Source: an uncultured Acidimicrobiales bacterium
GTDB lineage: Bacteria; Actinomycetota; Acidimicrobiia; Acidimicrobiales; Bin134
Length of the DNA: 64,000 bases
Direction of reading: 5' to 3'
Assembly: GCA_951813325.1 (NCBI GenBank)
Contig: OX638350.1
Span: forward strand, 1,165,029-1,229,028
This document shows positions 16,913-25,797 of the stretch, one piece after another (position 1 is the first letter of the stretch; each line of letters opens with the position of its first letter). The position numbers were made by a program, and so were the translations under genes. The notes below the pieces were generated by a model, which had not been told where the DNA came from, did not search any database, and saw only the letters and a list, made by a program, of their open reading frames with translations.

Positions 16913-18015
16913 AGACACGGGCTGCGGTGTATCGGGAGCCGAATGCGCCGCTGGACATCGTGGAGTTGGACATCTGCAACCTGGCCCCCCAAGACGTGCT
17001 GGTTAGGATCGCCCACAGCGGCATCTGCCACAGCGACCTGCACGTGTACCACGGCAACCGCGACTGGGAGACCCCCATGATCTTGGGCCACGAGGGGGCC
17101 GGGGTGGTCGAGCATGTGGGGGCGGGTGTTACCGGCATCAAGCCCGGCGACCGAGTGGTGCTCTCCCTGGTGGCCAGCTGCGGAAGGTGCCGGTCGTGCG
17201 CCTCCGGTTTCGCCAACCGCTGCCGGGAGCTGCCCGCCTTCCCCATCGGCACCTACTACGACGGCGGCCACCGCTTCGAGCGCAACGGTGAGGTGTACCA
17301 CTCGTTCTGCACCGTGGGATCGTTTGCCACCCACGCCGTGGTCCACTTCTCCAAAGCAGTGGCGGTACCCGACGATGTAGGACTCGACGTGGCCTGCCTG
17401 GTGGGCTGCGGGGTGCCCACCGGGGTGGGCTCGGCGGTCAACACCGCCCAGGTGCGCCGGGGCAGCACCTGCGTGGTCTACGGCTGCGGCGGTGTGGGCC
17501 TCAATGTGATTCAGGGCTGTCGCCTTATGGGAGCGGCCGAGATCGTGGCCGTGGACCTGCTGGCCGACAAGCTGGCTCTGGCCGAGAAGTTCGGTGCCAC
17601 CCACACGGTGAACGCGTCCGACGGCGATCCGGTGGCGGCGGTGATGGAGATGACCGGGGGGCGGGGCGCCGACTACGCCTTCGAGGTGATCGGCACCGGC
17701 GCCACCTATATGAATGCCTGGAACTCGATCGGCATGGGCGGGCTGGCGGTCATGGTGGGCGGGCCTCCCGCGGGAACCCCGTTCCACATCGACGCCGCCG
17801 AGATCTACTTCGGCAAGGCCCTGACCGGAAGCATGTACGGCAACTCGTCGCCGGCTCGCGACTTTCCGTGGATCTTCGACCTCTACCGCTCCGGCGAGCT
17901 CCTCCTGGACGAGCTGATCACCCAGCACCGCCCCCTCGATGACGTCACCGTCGCCCTCGACGAACTGGACACCGGCGGCGTGGTCCGCACGGTGCTGGAT
18001 ATCGCGGAGGAGTGA
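16909..18015 (+). CDS. zinc-dependent alcohol dehydrogenase (class III-like MDR)
   Basis: 368 residues from ATG 16909, with AAAGGAG upstream and an ATGA overlap with the preceding gene. Catalytic zinc ligands are C40 (GICHSD), H61 (GHEGAG) and C167 (VGCGVPTG). Structural zinc cysteines are C91, C94, C97 and C105. The NAD loop is GCGGVG (192-197). The VGCGVPTG segment and overall pattern resemble class III, NDMA-dependent or mycothiol-dependent enzymes of actinobacteria. The substrate is unknown; tight coupling to the RDHSWG protein suggests the two act on one compound. Confidence 0.88.
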   Translation: MKTRAAVYREPNAPLDIVELDICNLAPQDVLVRIAHSGICHSDLHVYHGNRDWETPMILGHEGAGVVEHVGAGVTGIKPGDRVVLSLVASCGRCRSCASGFANRCRELPAFPIGTYYDGGHRFERNGEVYHSFCTVGSFATHAVVHFSKAVAVPDDVGLDVACLVGCGVPTGVGSAVNTAQVRRGSTCVVYGCGGVGLNVIQGCRLMGAAEIVAVDLLADKLALAEKFGATHTVNASDGDPVAAVMEMTGGRGADYAFEVIGTGATYMNAWNSIGMGGLAVMVGGPPAGTPFHIDAAEIYFGKALTGSMYGNSSPARDFPWIFDLYRSGELLLDELITQHRPLDDVTVALDELDTGGVVRTVLDIAEE

Positions 18016-18019
18016 GCTG

Positions 18020-18874
18020 TCACTTCTCCCCGAACTCGTCGATCCAGCGGGTGCAGTCGTCGAGTACCGGGAGGACATCGTCGGCTGAGCCGCCGTGGGG
18101 GAATCGCAGCACCACCTCGGTGATGCCGATGTCCCGGAAGTAGGCCAGCTTGCCGGGGTCGGGGCGGCTGCCGTAGGTGACGAGCTCCAACTCGTCGAGG
18201 TTGCGGCCTTCGACGGCCATCATCTCACCTAAGTCGGCCAGGGCCGACCGCATCCCCGCACCTCCGATGGGCATCCAGCCGTCGCCGAACTCGGCGATAT
18301 GGGCGAATGCGGTGGGACCGGCTGCCGCGCCGATGATCGTGCGGATTCTGGGTTGCTGCACCGGTTTGGGCCAGCTCCACGAGGGTTCCATGTGGACGAA
18401 CTCGCCGTGGAACTCGGCTATTTCCTGCCCCCAGAGCGCTTGAGCACAGAGGATGTGCTCTCTGACCAAAGCCCGCCGTCGGCGGACGTCGATGCCGTGG
18501 TTCTCCATCTCCTCGTGGTTCCAGCCATATCCGACGCCCAGTACGAGGCGCCCGTCGCTCATCCAGTCGAGCGTGGCGCACTCCTTGGCGAAGGCAATGG
18601 GGTCGTGCTGGGCGGGCAGCGCCACTCCCACTCCCAGCCCGACGGTTGTGGTGGCCTGGGCGCAGGCAGCCAGCGCGATATAGGGGTCCAGGGTCCGGAA
18701 GTAGGTCTCAGACAGTTCCTCTTCGCCGGTGGGAGGCGGGGTGCGCCGACTGGTGGGGATATGGGTGTGCTCAGGCAGGTAGATGCAGGCGTACCCCCGG
18801 GCCTCTGCTTCCTGAGCCAGCTGTACTGGCGACATGGACCGGTCGGTGGTCTGCATCATCACCCCGAATCTCAT
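18020..18874 (-). CDS. LLM-class (F420-dependent type) oxidoreductase
   Basis: 284 residues from the ATG at 18874 (MRFGVMMQTTDRSMSP). The TIM-barrel luciferase-like pattern is clear: AEARGYACIYLPEHTHIP, VGLGVGVALPAQHDPIAFAKE, LDWMSDGRLVLGVGYGW and GDGWMPIG. This matches the actinobacterial TIGR03619-like subgroup predicted to bind F420 rather than FMN. Substrate unknown. It diverges from the GTP cyclohydrolase II gene; an upstream extension of the frame would overlap that gene and was rejected. The stop lies 4 bp beyond the alcohol dehydrogenase stop, tail to tail. Confidence 0.85.
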   Translation of the reverse strand: MRFGVMMQTTDRSMSPVQLAQEAEARGYACIYLPEHTHIPTSRRTPPPTGEEELSETYFRTLDPYIALAACAQATTTVGLGVGVALPAQHDPIAFAKECATLDWMSDGRLVLGVGYGWNHEEMENHGIDVRRRRALVREHILCAQALWGQEIAEFHGEFVHMEPSWSWPKPVQQPRIRTIIGAAAGPTAFAHIAEFGDGWMPIGGAGMRSALADLGEMMAVEGRNLDELELVTYGSRPDPGKLAYFRDIGITEVVLRFPHGGSADDVLPVLDDCTRWIDEFGEK

Positions 18875-18940
18875 GGCCGAAGCGTATGTCTCTTTGGCTG
18901 CCTGTTTCGCTGCTGGCAGGGGTACTCTCAGGGCCACCTC

Positions 18941-19549
18941 ATGAGACGCCAATCTGAGATCCGGCTGATCGCCACCACCGAGGTGCCCACGAGCTGGGGC
19001 CGGTTCACCTGCCACGCCTTCCAGTCGAAAGACGACGGCGAGGAGCATGTGGCATTCGCCCTCGGCGATGTGGACGCAGCCGACGAGGTTCTGGTGCGAG
19101 TACACAGCGAGTGTCTCACCGGGGACGTGTTCGGCTCATGGCGCTGCGACTGCGGTGCCCAGCTGCACGCGGCCATGGACGCTATCGCTGATTGCGGCAC
19201 CGGCGTGTTGGTGTACCTGCGGGGCCATGAGGGCCGGGGTATCGGCATCGGCCACAAGGTGCAGGCGTATGCCCTTCAAGACCAGGGGCGGGACACGGTG
19301 GACGCCAACCTGGAGTTGGGCCTGCCAGTGGACGACCGCACCTACGGCATCGGCGCGGCCATCCTGTCCGAGTTAGGGGTCAAACGGGTGGCGCTGATGA
19401 CCAACAACCCCACCAAGCACGACGGCTTGGCCTCCTTCGGCCTGGAGATCGCCCGCCGGGTCCCTTTGGAGGTCCCTCCTCGAAATGAGAATATGGAGTA
19501 CCTCCGCACCAAGCAGCAGCGCCTCGGCCATCTGCTCAACTTGGGCTAG
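18941..19549 (+). CDS. ribA: GTP cyclohydrolase II
   Basis: First committed step of riboflavin (and hence FAD/F420) biosynthesis: GTP to 2,5-diamino-6-ribosylamino-pyrimidinone phosphate. 202 residues from ATG 18941; a longer open frame upstream is antisense to the LLM gene. Zinc ligands are C58, C69 and C71 (SECLTGDVFGSWRCDCG). The catalytic RGHEGRGIG (94-102) and D-R-T-Y-G-I-G downstream are present. It is the stand-alone form, without the DHBP synthase domain that is often fused in actinobacteria. No other rib genes are next to it. Confidence 0.93.
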   Translation: MRRQSEIRLIATTEVPTSWGRFTCHAFQSKDDGEEHVAFALGDVDAADEVLVRVHSECLTGDVFGSWRCDCGAQLHAAMDAIADCGTGVLVYLRGHEGRGIGIGHKVQAYALQDQGRDTVDANLELGLPVDDRTYGIGAAILSELGVKRVALMTNNPTKHDGLASFGLEIARRVPLEVPPRNENMEYLRTKQQRLGHLLNLG

Positions 19550-19553
19550 TGGT

Positions 19554-20300
19554 TCACTCGCTCGTCGAGTAATGAGCCGACAGGAGTGAAGCTGCCTCGG
19601 GATCGAGGACTACGGAAACCCTGCCATGAAGTTGAAGGGCCGAGGCCGGAACTTCGGTTGTCACTGGTCCTTCAAGAGCATCTCGGATCGGGCGGGACTT
19701 GTGCGCCCCCTGGGCCACGAGGAGGATGTGTTTTGCTTGCAGGATGGTTCCTATCCCCTGGGTAATGGCCTGGCGGGGAACCTGTTCATCGGAATCGAAG
19801 AAGCGGGCGTTATCCCGCCGCGTTGACTGGCTGAGTTCGACAACCCTCGTTTCCGCATCTAATGGCGTGCCCGGTTCGTCGAAGGCGATATGGCCATTGC
19901 CCCCGATCCCGAGGAGTTGGATGTCGAGGCGAGCGGCGCGCACCAGGCTGTCGTAGCGCCGAGCCTCTTTGTCAAGATCACCGGCTCGGCAATCAGGAGC
20001 AAATGTTGCCTCACTTCGCAGATCGACAAGATCAGCGAAGCTCCTCTTGACGACGTTTCGGTAGGCCTGGGGATGCTCGGCATCGAGGCCGATGTACTCG
20101 TCGAGCAGAAAGGCCGTCGCCTTCGAAAAACTCAGCGAACCCTTTCGGCAGCGGTTGACCAGCGATCGGTAGACGCCGACCATCGTGCTGCCGGTGGCCA
20201 GTCCAATGCTCGGATTGGGGTTTGACCGGAGAGCGCCCTCCACAATGTCGGCTGCCTTCTCGGCCGCTGCGGCGGCGTTAGCGGCGATGTGAACGCGCAC
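19554..20300 (-). CDS. nagB: glucosamine-6-phosphate deaminase family (NagB-like)
   Basis: Predicted to convert glucosamine 6-phosphate to fructose 6-phosphate and ammonia, the last step that feeds amino sugars into glycolysis. 248 residues, normal for NagB. Seen are the phosphate loop GLATGST (33-39), the catalytic LLDEY (65-69, D67) and GIGGNGHIAFDEPGT (131-145) with catalytic H137 and acidic E142. Last gene of the seven-gene YhfX operon, 15 bp after the ABC ATPase. No NagA deacetylase or sugar kinase lies in the operon, so the natural substrate may be a variant amino sugar phosphate. Confidence 0.85.
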   Translation of the reverse strand: MRVHIAANAAAAAEKAADIVEGALRSNPNPSIGLATGSTMVGVYRSLVNRCRKGSLSFSKATAFLLDEYIGLDAEHPQAYRNVVKRSFADLVDLRSEATFAPDCRAGDLDKEARRYDSLVRAARLDIQLLGIGGNGHIAFDEPGTPLDAETRVVELSQSTRRDNARFFDSDEQVPRQAITQGIGTILQAKHILLVAQGAHKSRPIRDALEGPVTTEVPASALQLHGRVSVVLDPEAASLLSAHYSTSE

Positions 20301-20315
20301 CGGTGATCTCGTTGC

Positions 20316-21077
20316 TCACCCAGTACCGCGTGCACCGGTGATGAACGACACCAGGTCGTCTTTGGTGACATCGGGCACGTCGACTTCGGCACACTTCCGA
20401 CCCTGGTAGAGCACGACCGCCTGATCGCAGACTGCCAGCACTCTGTCCATATTGTGGGTGATGAGCAATACTGCTACCCCCTGGTCACGCATGTTGGCAA
20501 TGAGGTCGAGAACTCGCTGGGTCTGCTCGACGCCGAGTGCCGCAGCCGGCTCGTCTAGCAGCACAATCCTCTGACCCCAAGCGACTGCTCGGCCGATGGC
20601 GACTGCTTGGCGCTGCCCCCCAGAAAGTGATCCGACTGAACGCCGCAGTGACGGGATCCGGATGTCGAGGTCTGACAGAGTGGCCGTGCATTCTTCACGC
20701 ATTCGCCGTTTGTCGAGCAGGCCGATGTGGGCACCCGCCCATCCCCCACGGGTGTGCTCTCGATTTAAGAAGAGGTTTTCGGCCACGTCCAGCGGGTCTA
20801 TGACCGACAGGGCTTGGTGGACGGTCTCAATGCCCAGCTCTCGTGCGTGGCGTGATGAGTTGATGCGATGTTCGGTCCCTTCGATGAGAAATCTGCCCGC
20901 GTCCGGTTGGTAGATGCCCGCTAGGCACTTCACCAACGTCGATTTGCCGGCACCATTGTCGCCCAGCAGTGCGGTGACTCGACCGTGGTGCAGTTCGATG
21001 GAGACGTCGTCAAGGGCCTGCACAGCCCGGAATGACTTGGAGATTCCAACAGCAACCAGCGCGGGGCTCATGCTCAT
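20316..21077 (-). CDS. sugar-type ABC transporter ATP-binding protein (single domain)
   Basis: 253 residues; the ATG at 21077 overlaps the YhfX stop as ATGA. Walker A is GDNGAGKST (39-47), the signature is LSGGQ (151-155), and Walker B with catalytic glutamate is IVLLDEP (171-177). It belongs with the CUT2/ribose-type ATPases (FrcA-like), which come either as double-domain RbsA or, as here, single-domain proteins. Works with the permease at 22291 and the binding protein at 23312 to import a small substrate. Confidence 0.92.
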   Translation of the reverse strand: MSMSPALVAVGISKSFRAVQALDDVSIELHHGRVTALLGDNGAGKSTLVKCLAGIYQPDAGRFLIEGTEHRINSSRHARELGIETVHQALSVIDPLDVAENLFLNREHTRGGWAGAHIGLLDKRRMREECTATLSDLDIRIPSLRRSVGSLSGGQRQAVAIGRAVAWGQRIVLLDEPAAALGVEQTQRVLDLIANMRDQGVAVLLITHNMDRVLAVCDQAVVLYQGRKCAEVDVPDVTKDDLVSFITGARGTG

Positions 21078-22288
21078 CGACTGCCCTTCCAATTCACAGG
21101 ATTCCCCTGTACATCCCAGACACCGGCCACCGACGCGGCACCAGAACGCACCCCGGTGACGCCCACGACATAGGCCCGCGTGACGAACGCTTGGATTCGA
21201 AATCCGAAGACCACGGTATCGCCCTCGCTGACGGTGCGCCCCGATTCGGAGTGCAGCTTGGCGTAGTAGTCGATGGCTACGGGGTCGGGTATGTCCACCG
21301 GGATGGGCGTGGTCGCCGCCTCGCTGGGGTCGCGGGCAACAACAGCAGTGGGCTGGTAGTCGCCGAAGACCGGATCGATGTAAAGGCCGCCGCCGAAACA
21401 GAATGGGGTGCCGTGGTGGATGTGGGCGATCTCGCTGACGTAGCACACTGCGGGCTGCTCGGGTAGATCGTTGATTGCATGCAGCGGGGTGGTTCCGGTG
21501 AGGCCATGGCCCGGCTCCACTTGGGTGGCGCCGGCCTCGGCAAGTTGGGCGAGCACTTCGGTTGAAGTAGTGCCCGGAGCATTGATCTGGAGTAGCTCCT
21601 GGCCTTCGTGGCCCAAGCGCTGCCGGGCCGACTCCGCAGCCCGGGCCAGGGTTGCCAGGTTGGGAGTGACTCGGGTGAGACCGCTGGCTGGATCGAAGAG
21701 GAGCGCCGGGAATGTTGTGAGGCCGGCGAACCGCACCCCCGGCAGCTCGGCGATGTGGTCGATCATCGCGGGTAGCTCGTCGAGGGGGATGCCTCCCTCG
21801 TGGCCGGAGTAGAACTCATCGCCGGGGGCGAACACCCGCACCAGCAGGTTCTGGACACGACCGAGGCGGGCGGCCGCGGCCGAAGCCTCTACCGCCTTGT
21901 TGGGTGAGAACACTGTCCAGTAGTCGGGTTGCATGGCCATGGCTTCGCCGGCTTCAGCAGCAGCTACCTGCACAAGGTGCCCGATGTGTCCGAGATTGTG
22001 CCCATTGGCGGCAATCGGCCGAGCGCAGGCCATGTCCACAGCCACGTAGCCGTCTACTCCCGCGGTTGTTATGGCATCAAGGACGCCGGGTGCTCTTCCG
22101 AGTTGCTTGGTCATGGCGTACACGGTCAATCTCAGCGATCTGGCCTCCTCCATGAGATGCGAAGTGTTAGTCGTGATGGCGTCGAGATCGACGGCGTAGC
22201 TGTTGGCTGGGATGGCGCCGGCCTGGTGCAGCGCCACCACCGCTTCGATAAAGGCAGAGTTCTTGCGCATTAGCGATTGCAGGAACAC
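21074..22288 (-). CDS. YhfX-family PLP-dependent (alanine racemase-like fold) protein
   Basis: 404 residues. The sequence runs parallel to E. coli YhfX over its whole length: an N-terminal MFLQSLMRKNSAFIEA, the PLP-lysine segment VYAMTKQLGR (K61), GHLVQV, AGLTTFP, QINAPGTTS, the EPGHGLTGT motif, a FGGGLYID loop, and a C-terminal IDYY ... TRAYVV. The fold is an alanine-racemase-like TIM barrel with a C-terminal beta domain. In enterobacteria yhfX lies in the uncharacterised yhf operon. Here it sits between an ABC permease and ATPase, overlapping the latter. It presumably racemises, epimerises or cleaves the imported amino compound; the reaction is unknown. Confidence 0.82.
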   Translation of the reverse strand: MFLQSLMRKNSAFIEAVVALHQAGAIPANSYAVDLDAITTNTSHLMEEARSLRLTVYAMTKQLGRAPGVLDAITTAGVDGYVAVDMACARPIAANGHNLGHIGHLVQVAAAEAGEAMAMQPDYWTVFSPNKAVEASAAAARLGRVQNLLVRVFAPGDEFYSGHEGGIPLDELPAMIDHIAELPGVRFAGLTTFPALLFDPASGLTRVTPNLATLARAAESARQRLGHEGQELLQINAPGTTSTEVLAQLAEAGATQVEPGHGLTGTTPLHAINDLPEQPAVCYVSEIAHIHHGTPFCFGGGLYIDPVFGDYQPTAVVARDPSEAATTPIPVDIPDPVAIDYYAKLHSESGRTVSEGDTVVFGFRIQAFVTRAYVVGVTGVRSGAASVAGVWDVQGNPVNWKGSR

Positions 22289-22290
22289 GG

Positions 22291-23301
22291 TCAGCTCTCC
22301 TTGGCTTCTCTCATGCTCAGCGCCACGGCCAGGATGATGATTACCCCTCGGGCAATGAGTTGATCGGCCACTTCCAGCCCCATGAGGATGAGGCCGTTGT
22401 TGAGCATGGCCATGATGAGGGCGCCGGTTACAGCCCCGACTATGGAAGCTCTTCCACCGAACAGGTTGGTCCCGCCGATCACCACCGCGGCGATCACGGT
22501 GAGCAGGTAATCCTCGCCCAGGTCGTGTCGACCGATGCTGAGCCGGCCGGCGAGGAGAATCCCGGCAAAGCCTGCTGCGGTGGCGCTGGCCACCAGCGCA
22601 GAGATCTTCACTCGAGCGGTATTGATGCCCACTGCGTTGGCCGCGTCGCGGTTGGCCCCAGTGGAAAGAACGTGGCGTCCCCAGCGCAGATGGTGCAGCG
22701 CAATGTGGCCAAGGCCGCCGACCACGATGATCCAGATGAGCAGCGACGAGACCGGGCCCAGTCCGCCAGCGCCGAACAGCCCGCTGAACCTGTCATTGCG
22801 GATAGGCAGCGATTGCAAGTCGTTCCAGTTGCGGGCAATCCCGCTGATGATGCCCAGCATGCCCAGCGTGACCAGAAATGACGGGATTCGCACTTTCACC
22901 GTGATCAGCCCGTTCACCACGCCGACGAGCACCGATGCCCCCAGGGCCGCAAGTACGCCGATCAGGAATCCGTGGTTGCCCACCATCTCCGCGGCCACCA
23001 GCGATGAGAGCGCCACCACCGAACCGACGGAGAGGTCGATCTCTCCCGCGGCCAGGGCGAAGGCCATCCCAACCGCCATGACTGCTATAGGGGCAGCTTG
23101 CCGGCCGATATTGAGCAGGTTGGAGGAGCTGAGGAATCCGTCGTCGTGCAGGATGATGCTGAACGTCGCCAAGATCAGTGCGAACGCAAAGTAGACGACG
23201 AACTGGCGGAGTCCGCCGTCATGTCTGTAGCGGTCGATCCAGGCCTCGACCGGGGAGGGGAGCCCGGTCGAGGCCTGCTTGTGGATCGATCTCCTGGTCA
23301 C
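22291..23301 (-). CDS. ribose/sugar-type ABC transporter permease
   Basis: 336 residues, GTG start, about 8-10 membrane helices of the BPD_transp_2 (RbsC-like) family. Diagnostic stretches are AVGMAFALAAGEIDLSVGSVVALS and ANRDAANAVGIN, which are conserved in ribose and autoinducer-2 permeases. Spacing is 10 bp after the binding protein and 2 bp before yhfX, so translation is likely coupled. It probably acts as a homodimer with the single-domain ATPase at 20316. Confidence 0.92.
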   Translation of the reverse strand: MTRRSIHKQASTGLPSPVEAWIDRYRHDGGLRQFVVYFAFALILATFSIILHDDGFLSSSNLLNIGRQAAPIAVMAVGMAFALAAGEIDLSVGSVVALSSLVAAEMVGNHGFLIGVLAALGASVLVGVVNGLITVKVRIPSFLVTLGMLGIISGIARNWNDLQSLPIRNDRFSGLFGAGGLGPVSSLLIWIIVVGGLGHIALHHLRWGRHVLSTGANRDAANAVGINTARVKISALVASATAAGFAGILLAGRLSIGRHDLGEDYLLTVIAAVVIGGTNLFGGRASIVGAVTGALIMAMLNNGLILMGLEVADQLIARGVIIILAVALSMREAKES

Positions 23302-23311
23302 CTGTCCAGGT

Positions 23312-24535
23312 CTAGCCGCCGAGGGCGTCTAGCACCTGTTGAGGTGGGTCAGCGGCCAGCGACACCCTGTACGCCTCGACAATGTTGTCGGCGGTCACCT
23401 CGATGGCAGGTACAACCACGAATGGCGGCGTTTCCTTCCCGAGAAGACCGTAGGCGCCCTCGGTGGCCATCGTGCGGCCGATCTCGTAGGCCTCATCGAC
23501 GGCGATGCCCACGATGTTGCCGCCTTCTACGAGGTCGAGGGAGACGTTGGTATCCAGGTCCATGGTCACCACGGCCACGTCGCTGGCGCCTACCGCCCGC
23601 AGCGCAGCCAGCACGCCGTCGGCCGGACCGGCTGACCACGGGGCATAGATGCCATCGAGGCTGGGGTTGCGGGTGAGCATCGTGGAAGCGATGTCCTCCG
23701 CGTCGGCCGGGTTGGCCAGACCCTGTTCAGCCACGATCTCGATCCCTGGGAAGTTGATCTCGATCCAGGACTTGAACGCCTGATCGCGCTGGTTGGTCAC
23801 ATAGAACGGGGCGTCGTGGAAGATGAAGCCGATTTCGCCTTCGCCCTCGAGCGCGTTGCCGAGCAGGTTGGCCGCGGCAATGCCCATTGCGGCCAAGTCG
23901 TCGGTCACCACCCCCACGAACTCCTCGCCTTGCGTGTACCCCTCAGGGGTAGTCGACAAGAACACGAGCTGCACGCCAGCGTCTACAGCGGGCCGGAAGC
24001 CCTCTGCCGCGGACACGGGGTCGATCGTCAGGCTGAGGATGATGTCGGGGTTCAGTGCCATTGCAGTTTCGACGTCGTTGGCCTGCTGGGCGGCGTCGAA
24101 ACCGGCCTCGGTGTCAACCACGACTTCTATGCCCATCTCGGCGAAGGCGTCACGCGCCCCTTGGCTCACCGCGTCGGTGAAAGCACCGGAGGTGTGCCAG
24201 AGAAGGGCTGCGGTGTAGCCGCCCCCTTGGATCTGGCTCAGCTCGTCGGCGGTCAGGACGATGTCGCCAGACGGGCTCGCGGGCTCGCCGTTCGGCCCCT
24301 GGGTTACCGGGGCATCCATGGCCGGGGCCTCTGCTTCGGTGGGCTCAGGCTCGGGTGTGGGCTCAGGGGCGGGTTCGTCCGGAGGTTCGGGAGCTGAAGT
24401 GGGCGCGGCGGTGGCCGGCGTCGCAGTGGGGCCGCTATCGCTGTCATCGTCATTGCCGCAAGCTGCGGCCAACAGAACGAAGACAGCGAGCAAAGCGCTG
24501 AGTGCGAGCCATCGCGTTCTCTTTCGGGGGTGCAT
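23312..24535 (-). CDS. sugar-type ABC transporter substrate-binding lipoprotein
   Basis: 407 residues. The start MHPRKRTRWLAL gives a normal lipoprotein signal with lipobox LLAAAC (C26); an upstream in-frame GTG adds 16 non-signal residues and is less likely. After the cysteine comes an acidic, Pro/Glu/Thr-rich linker to about residue 90, then a Peripla_BP_4 domain (YTAALLWHTSGAFTDAV ... DIILSLTIDP ... DGIYAPWSAG). The subfamily normally binds pentoses, autoinducer-2-like or branched sugars. It delivers substrate to the permease encoded directly downstream. The linker composition is like that of other lipoproteins in this window. Confidence 0.9.
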   Translation of the reverse strand: MHPRKRTRWLALSALLAVFVLLAAACGNDDDSDSGPTATPATAAPTSAPEPPDEPAPEPTPEPEPTEAEAPAMDAPVTQGPNGEPASPSGDIVLTADELSQIQGGGYTAALLWHTSGAFTDAVSQGARDAFAEMGIEVVVDTEAGFDAAQQANDVETAMALNPDIILSLTIDPVSAAEGFRPAVDAGVQLVFLSTTPEGYTQGEEFVGVVTDDLAAMGIAAANLLGNALEGEGEIGFIFHDAPFYVTNQRDQAFKSWIEINFPGIEIVAEQGLANPADAEDIASTMLTRNPSLDGIYAPWSAGPADGVLAALRAVGASDVAVVTMDLDTNVSLDLVEGGNIVGIAVDEAYEIGRTMATEGAYGLLGKETPPFVVVPAIEVTADNIVEAYRVSLAADPPQQVLDALGG

Positions 24536-24549
24536 GGGTTTCTCCTTCG

Positions 24550-25797
24550 TTAGGTGGTTGGGGCTGGCTCGAGTCCGCACCACGACGCCACGAAATGGGC
24601 GAGGGTGCGGGTGGCGGCTATAAGTTCGTCGATCTCCACATGCTCGAACGGCGTATGGCAGTTCGAAATGTCACCTGGGGCGAAGTACACGCCGGGGACG
24701 CCCAGAGAAGCGAGGAATGACTTTTCCGACCAGAAAGGCGCAGCTTCGATCCGGGGCGAATCGCCCGTCACCGCGGCAATGGACGATCCCAGCGCCTGCA
24801 CCCCGGGATGGTCGGTGGGTATTTCATCGGGAGTGCCTCCCACCGGGTGGTCCCGGGGAGCGGAGAACTCCACCGAAGCTTCGACTCCTTGATCTGCGGC
24901 CACTTTGGCGGTGATTGCTCGGATGGCTTCGGCTGCTGAGTCGAGGCTCTCATGGGGGAGCACTTTGCGGATCAAAGACAGGCTGAACTGTCCGGGCACG
25001 GCGATGCTCCCTCCGGAGCTGACCTTGGTTACCAGCAAGAATGCCCCTCCGATCAATGGATGCTCTGGCTTGGACTGGAGGTATTCCGAGTGTTTCCACA
25101 GCAAGGTGAGGAGGCGGTGCCCGGCTTGCAGCGCGTCGATCCCCATCTCAGGGCGTCCGAAATAGGCCGATTGCCCGGTCAGCGTGATGTCGGCGATGAG
25201 AAAGCCCATCTGAGCGGTGTAGATGGCCGAGGTTGTTGGCTCGGTGTAGATGAGGAAGTCCGGGAGGTGCTCTGTCGAGACAGCCCCGTCGGCGATGGCA
25301 GTCTTCATGCCAGCTGAAACGCCGCTGCCGGGCTGGCCCGACTCCTCGTCGCAGACAAATAGAGCGGTAACCGAGCCTTTCGGCTTGTGCCCGGTCCGAC
25401 TGATCGCCCGAAGCGTCTCCAATACGGCGCAGATGCCGGCCTTTTGGTCGGCAGAACCCCGTCCCCATATCTCCCGGTTGATGATCGGGGCGGCAAACGG
25501 ATCAGCCCGGTCGGTTCCGGCCCAGTGCGCTGCCCAGTCGTCGGCATGCACGGTATCGAGATGTCCGGCTAGCACCAGCGAGGGGCTGCCGTGGCCGGTG
25601 CTGGCGTAGACATTTGGCCGTTTGTCGGCGCAAGGGGATAGCCGAGCGAAGTCCCAAGCGCCGTCTTGGAGCTGCTCATGCACCCATTGGGCGAAGTTCC
25701 CCTCATGGGGAGTCACGCTGGGGATGCGAACGGCCTCTTGGACGAGCTCAATGAGTCCGTCGGGGTTGACTGCCTTGGCTACCGCCTCAGGGGTCAC
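24550..25797 (-). CDS. M20-family metallohydrolase (ArgE/DapE-like deacylase)
   Basis: 415 residues, start overlapping the regulator stop by 4 bp. Dinuclear-zinc motifs are intact: GHLDTVH (H79, D81), the bridging aspartate in GRGSADQKAG (D117), catalytic CDEESG (E151, E152) and the late NCHTPFEHV histidine. A dimerisation domain lies between about 200 and 310. M20 enzymes hydrolyse amide bonds of N-acyl amino acids or peptides. Because it sits in an operon with an importer, a PLP enzyme and a NagB deaminase, the substrate is likely an N-acylated amino compound. It is cytosolic (no signal peptide). Confidence 0.88.
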   Translation of the reverse strand: MTPEAVAKAVNPDGLIELVQEAVRIPSVTPHEGNFAQWVHEQLQDGAWDFARLSPCADKRPNVYASTGHGSPSLVLAGHLDTVHADDWAAHWAGTDRADPFAAPIINREIWGRGSADQKAGICAVLETLRAISRTGHKPKGSVTALFVCDEESGQPGSGVSAGMKTAIADGAVSTEHLPDFLIYTEPTTSAIYTAQMGFLIADITLTGQSAYFGRPEMGIDALQAGHRLLTLLWKHSEYLQSKPEHPLIGGAFLLVTKVSSGGSIAVPGQFSLSLIRKVLPHESLDSAAEAIRAITAKVAADQGVEASVEFSAPRDHPVGGTPDEIPTDHPGVQALGSSIAAVTGDSPRIEAAPFWSEKSFLASLGVPGVYFAPGDISNCHTPFEHVEIDELIAATRTLAHFVASWCGLEPAPTT

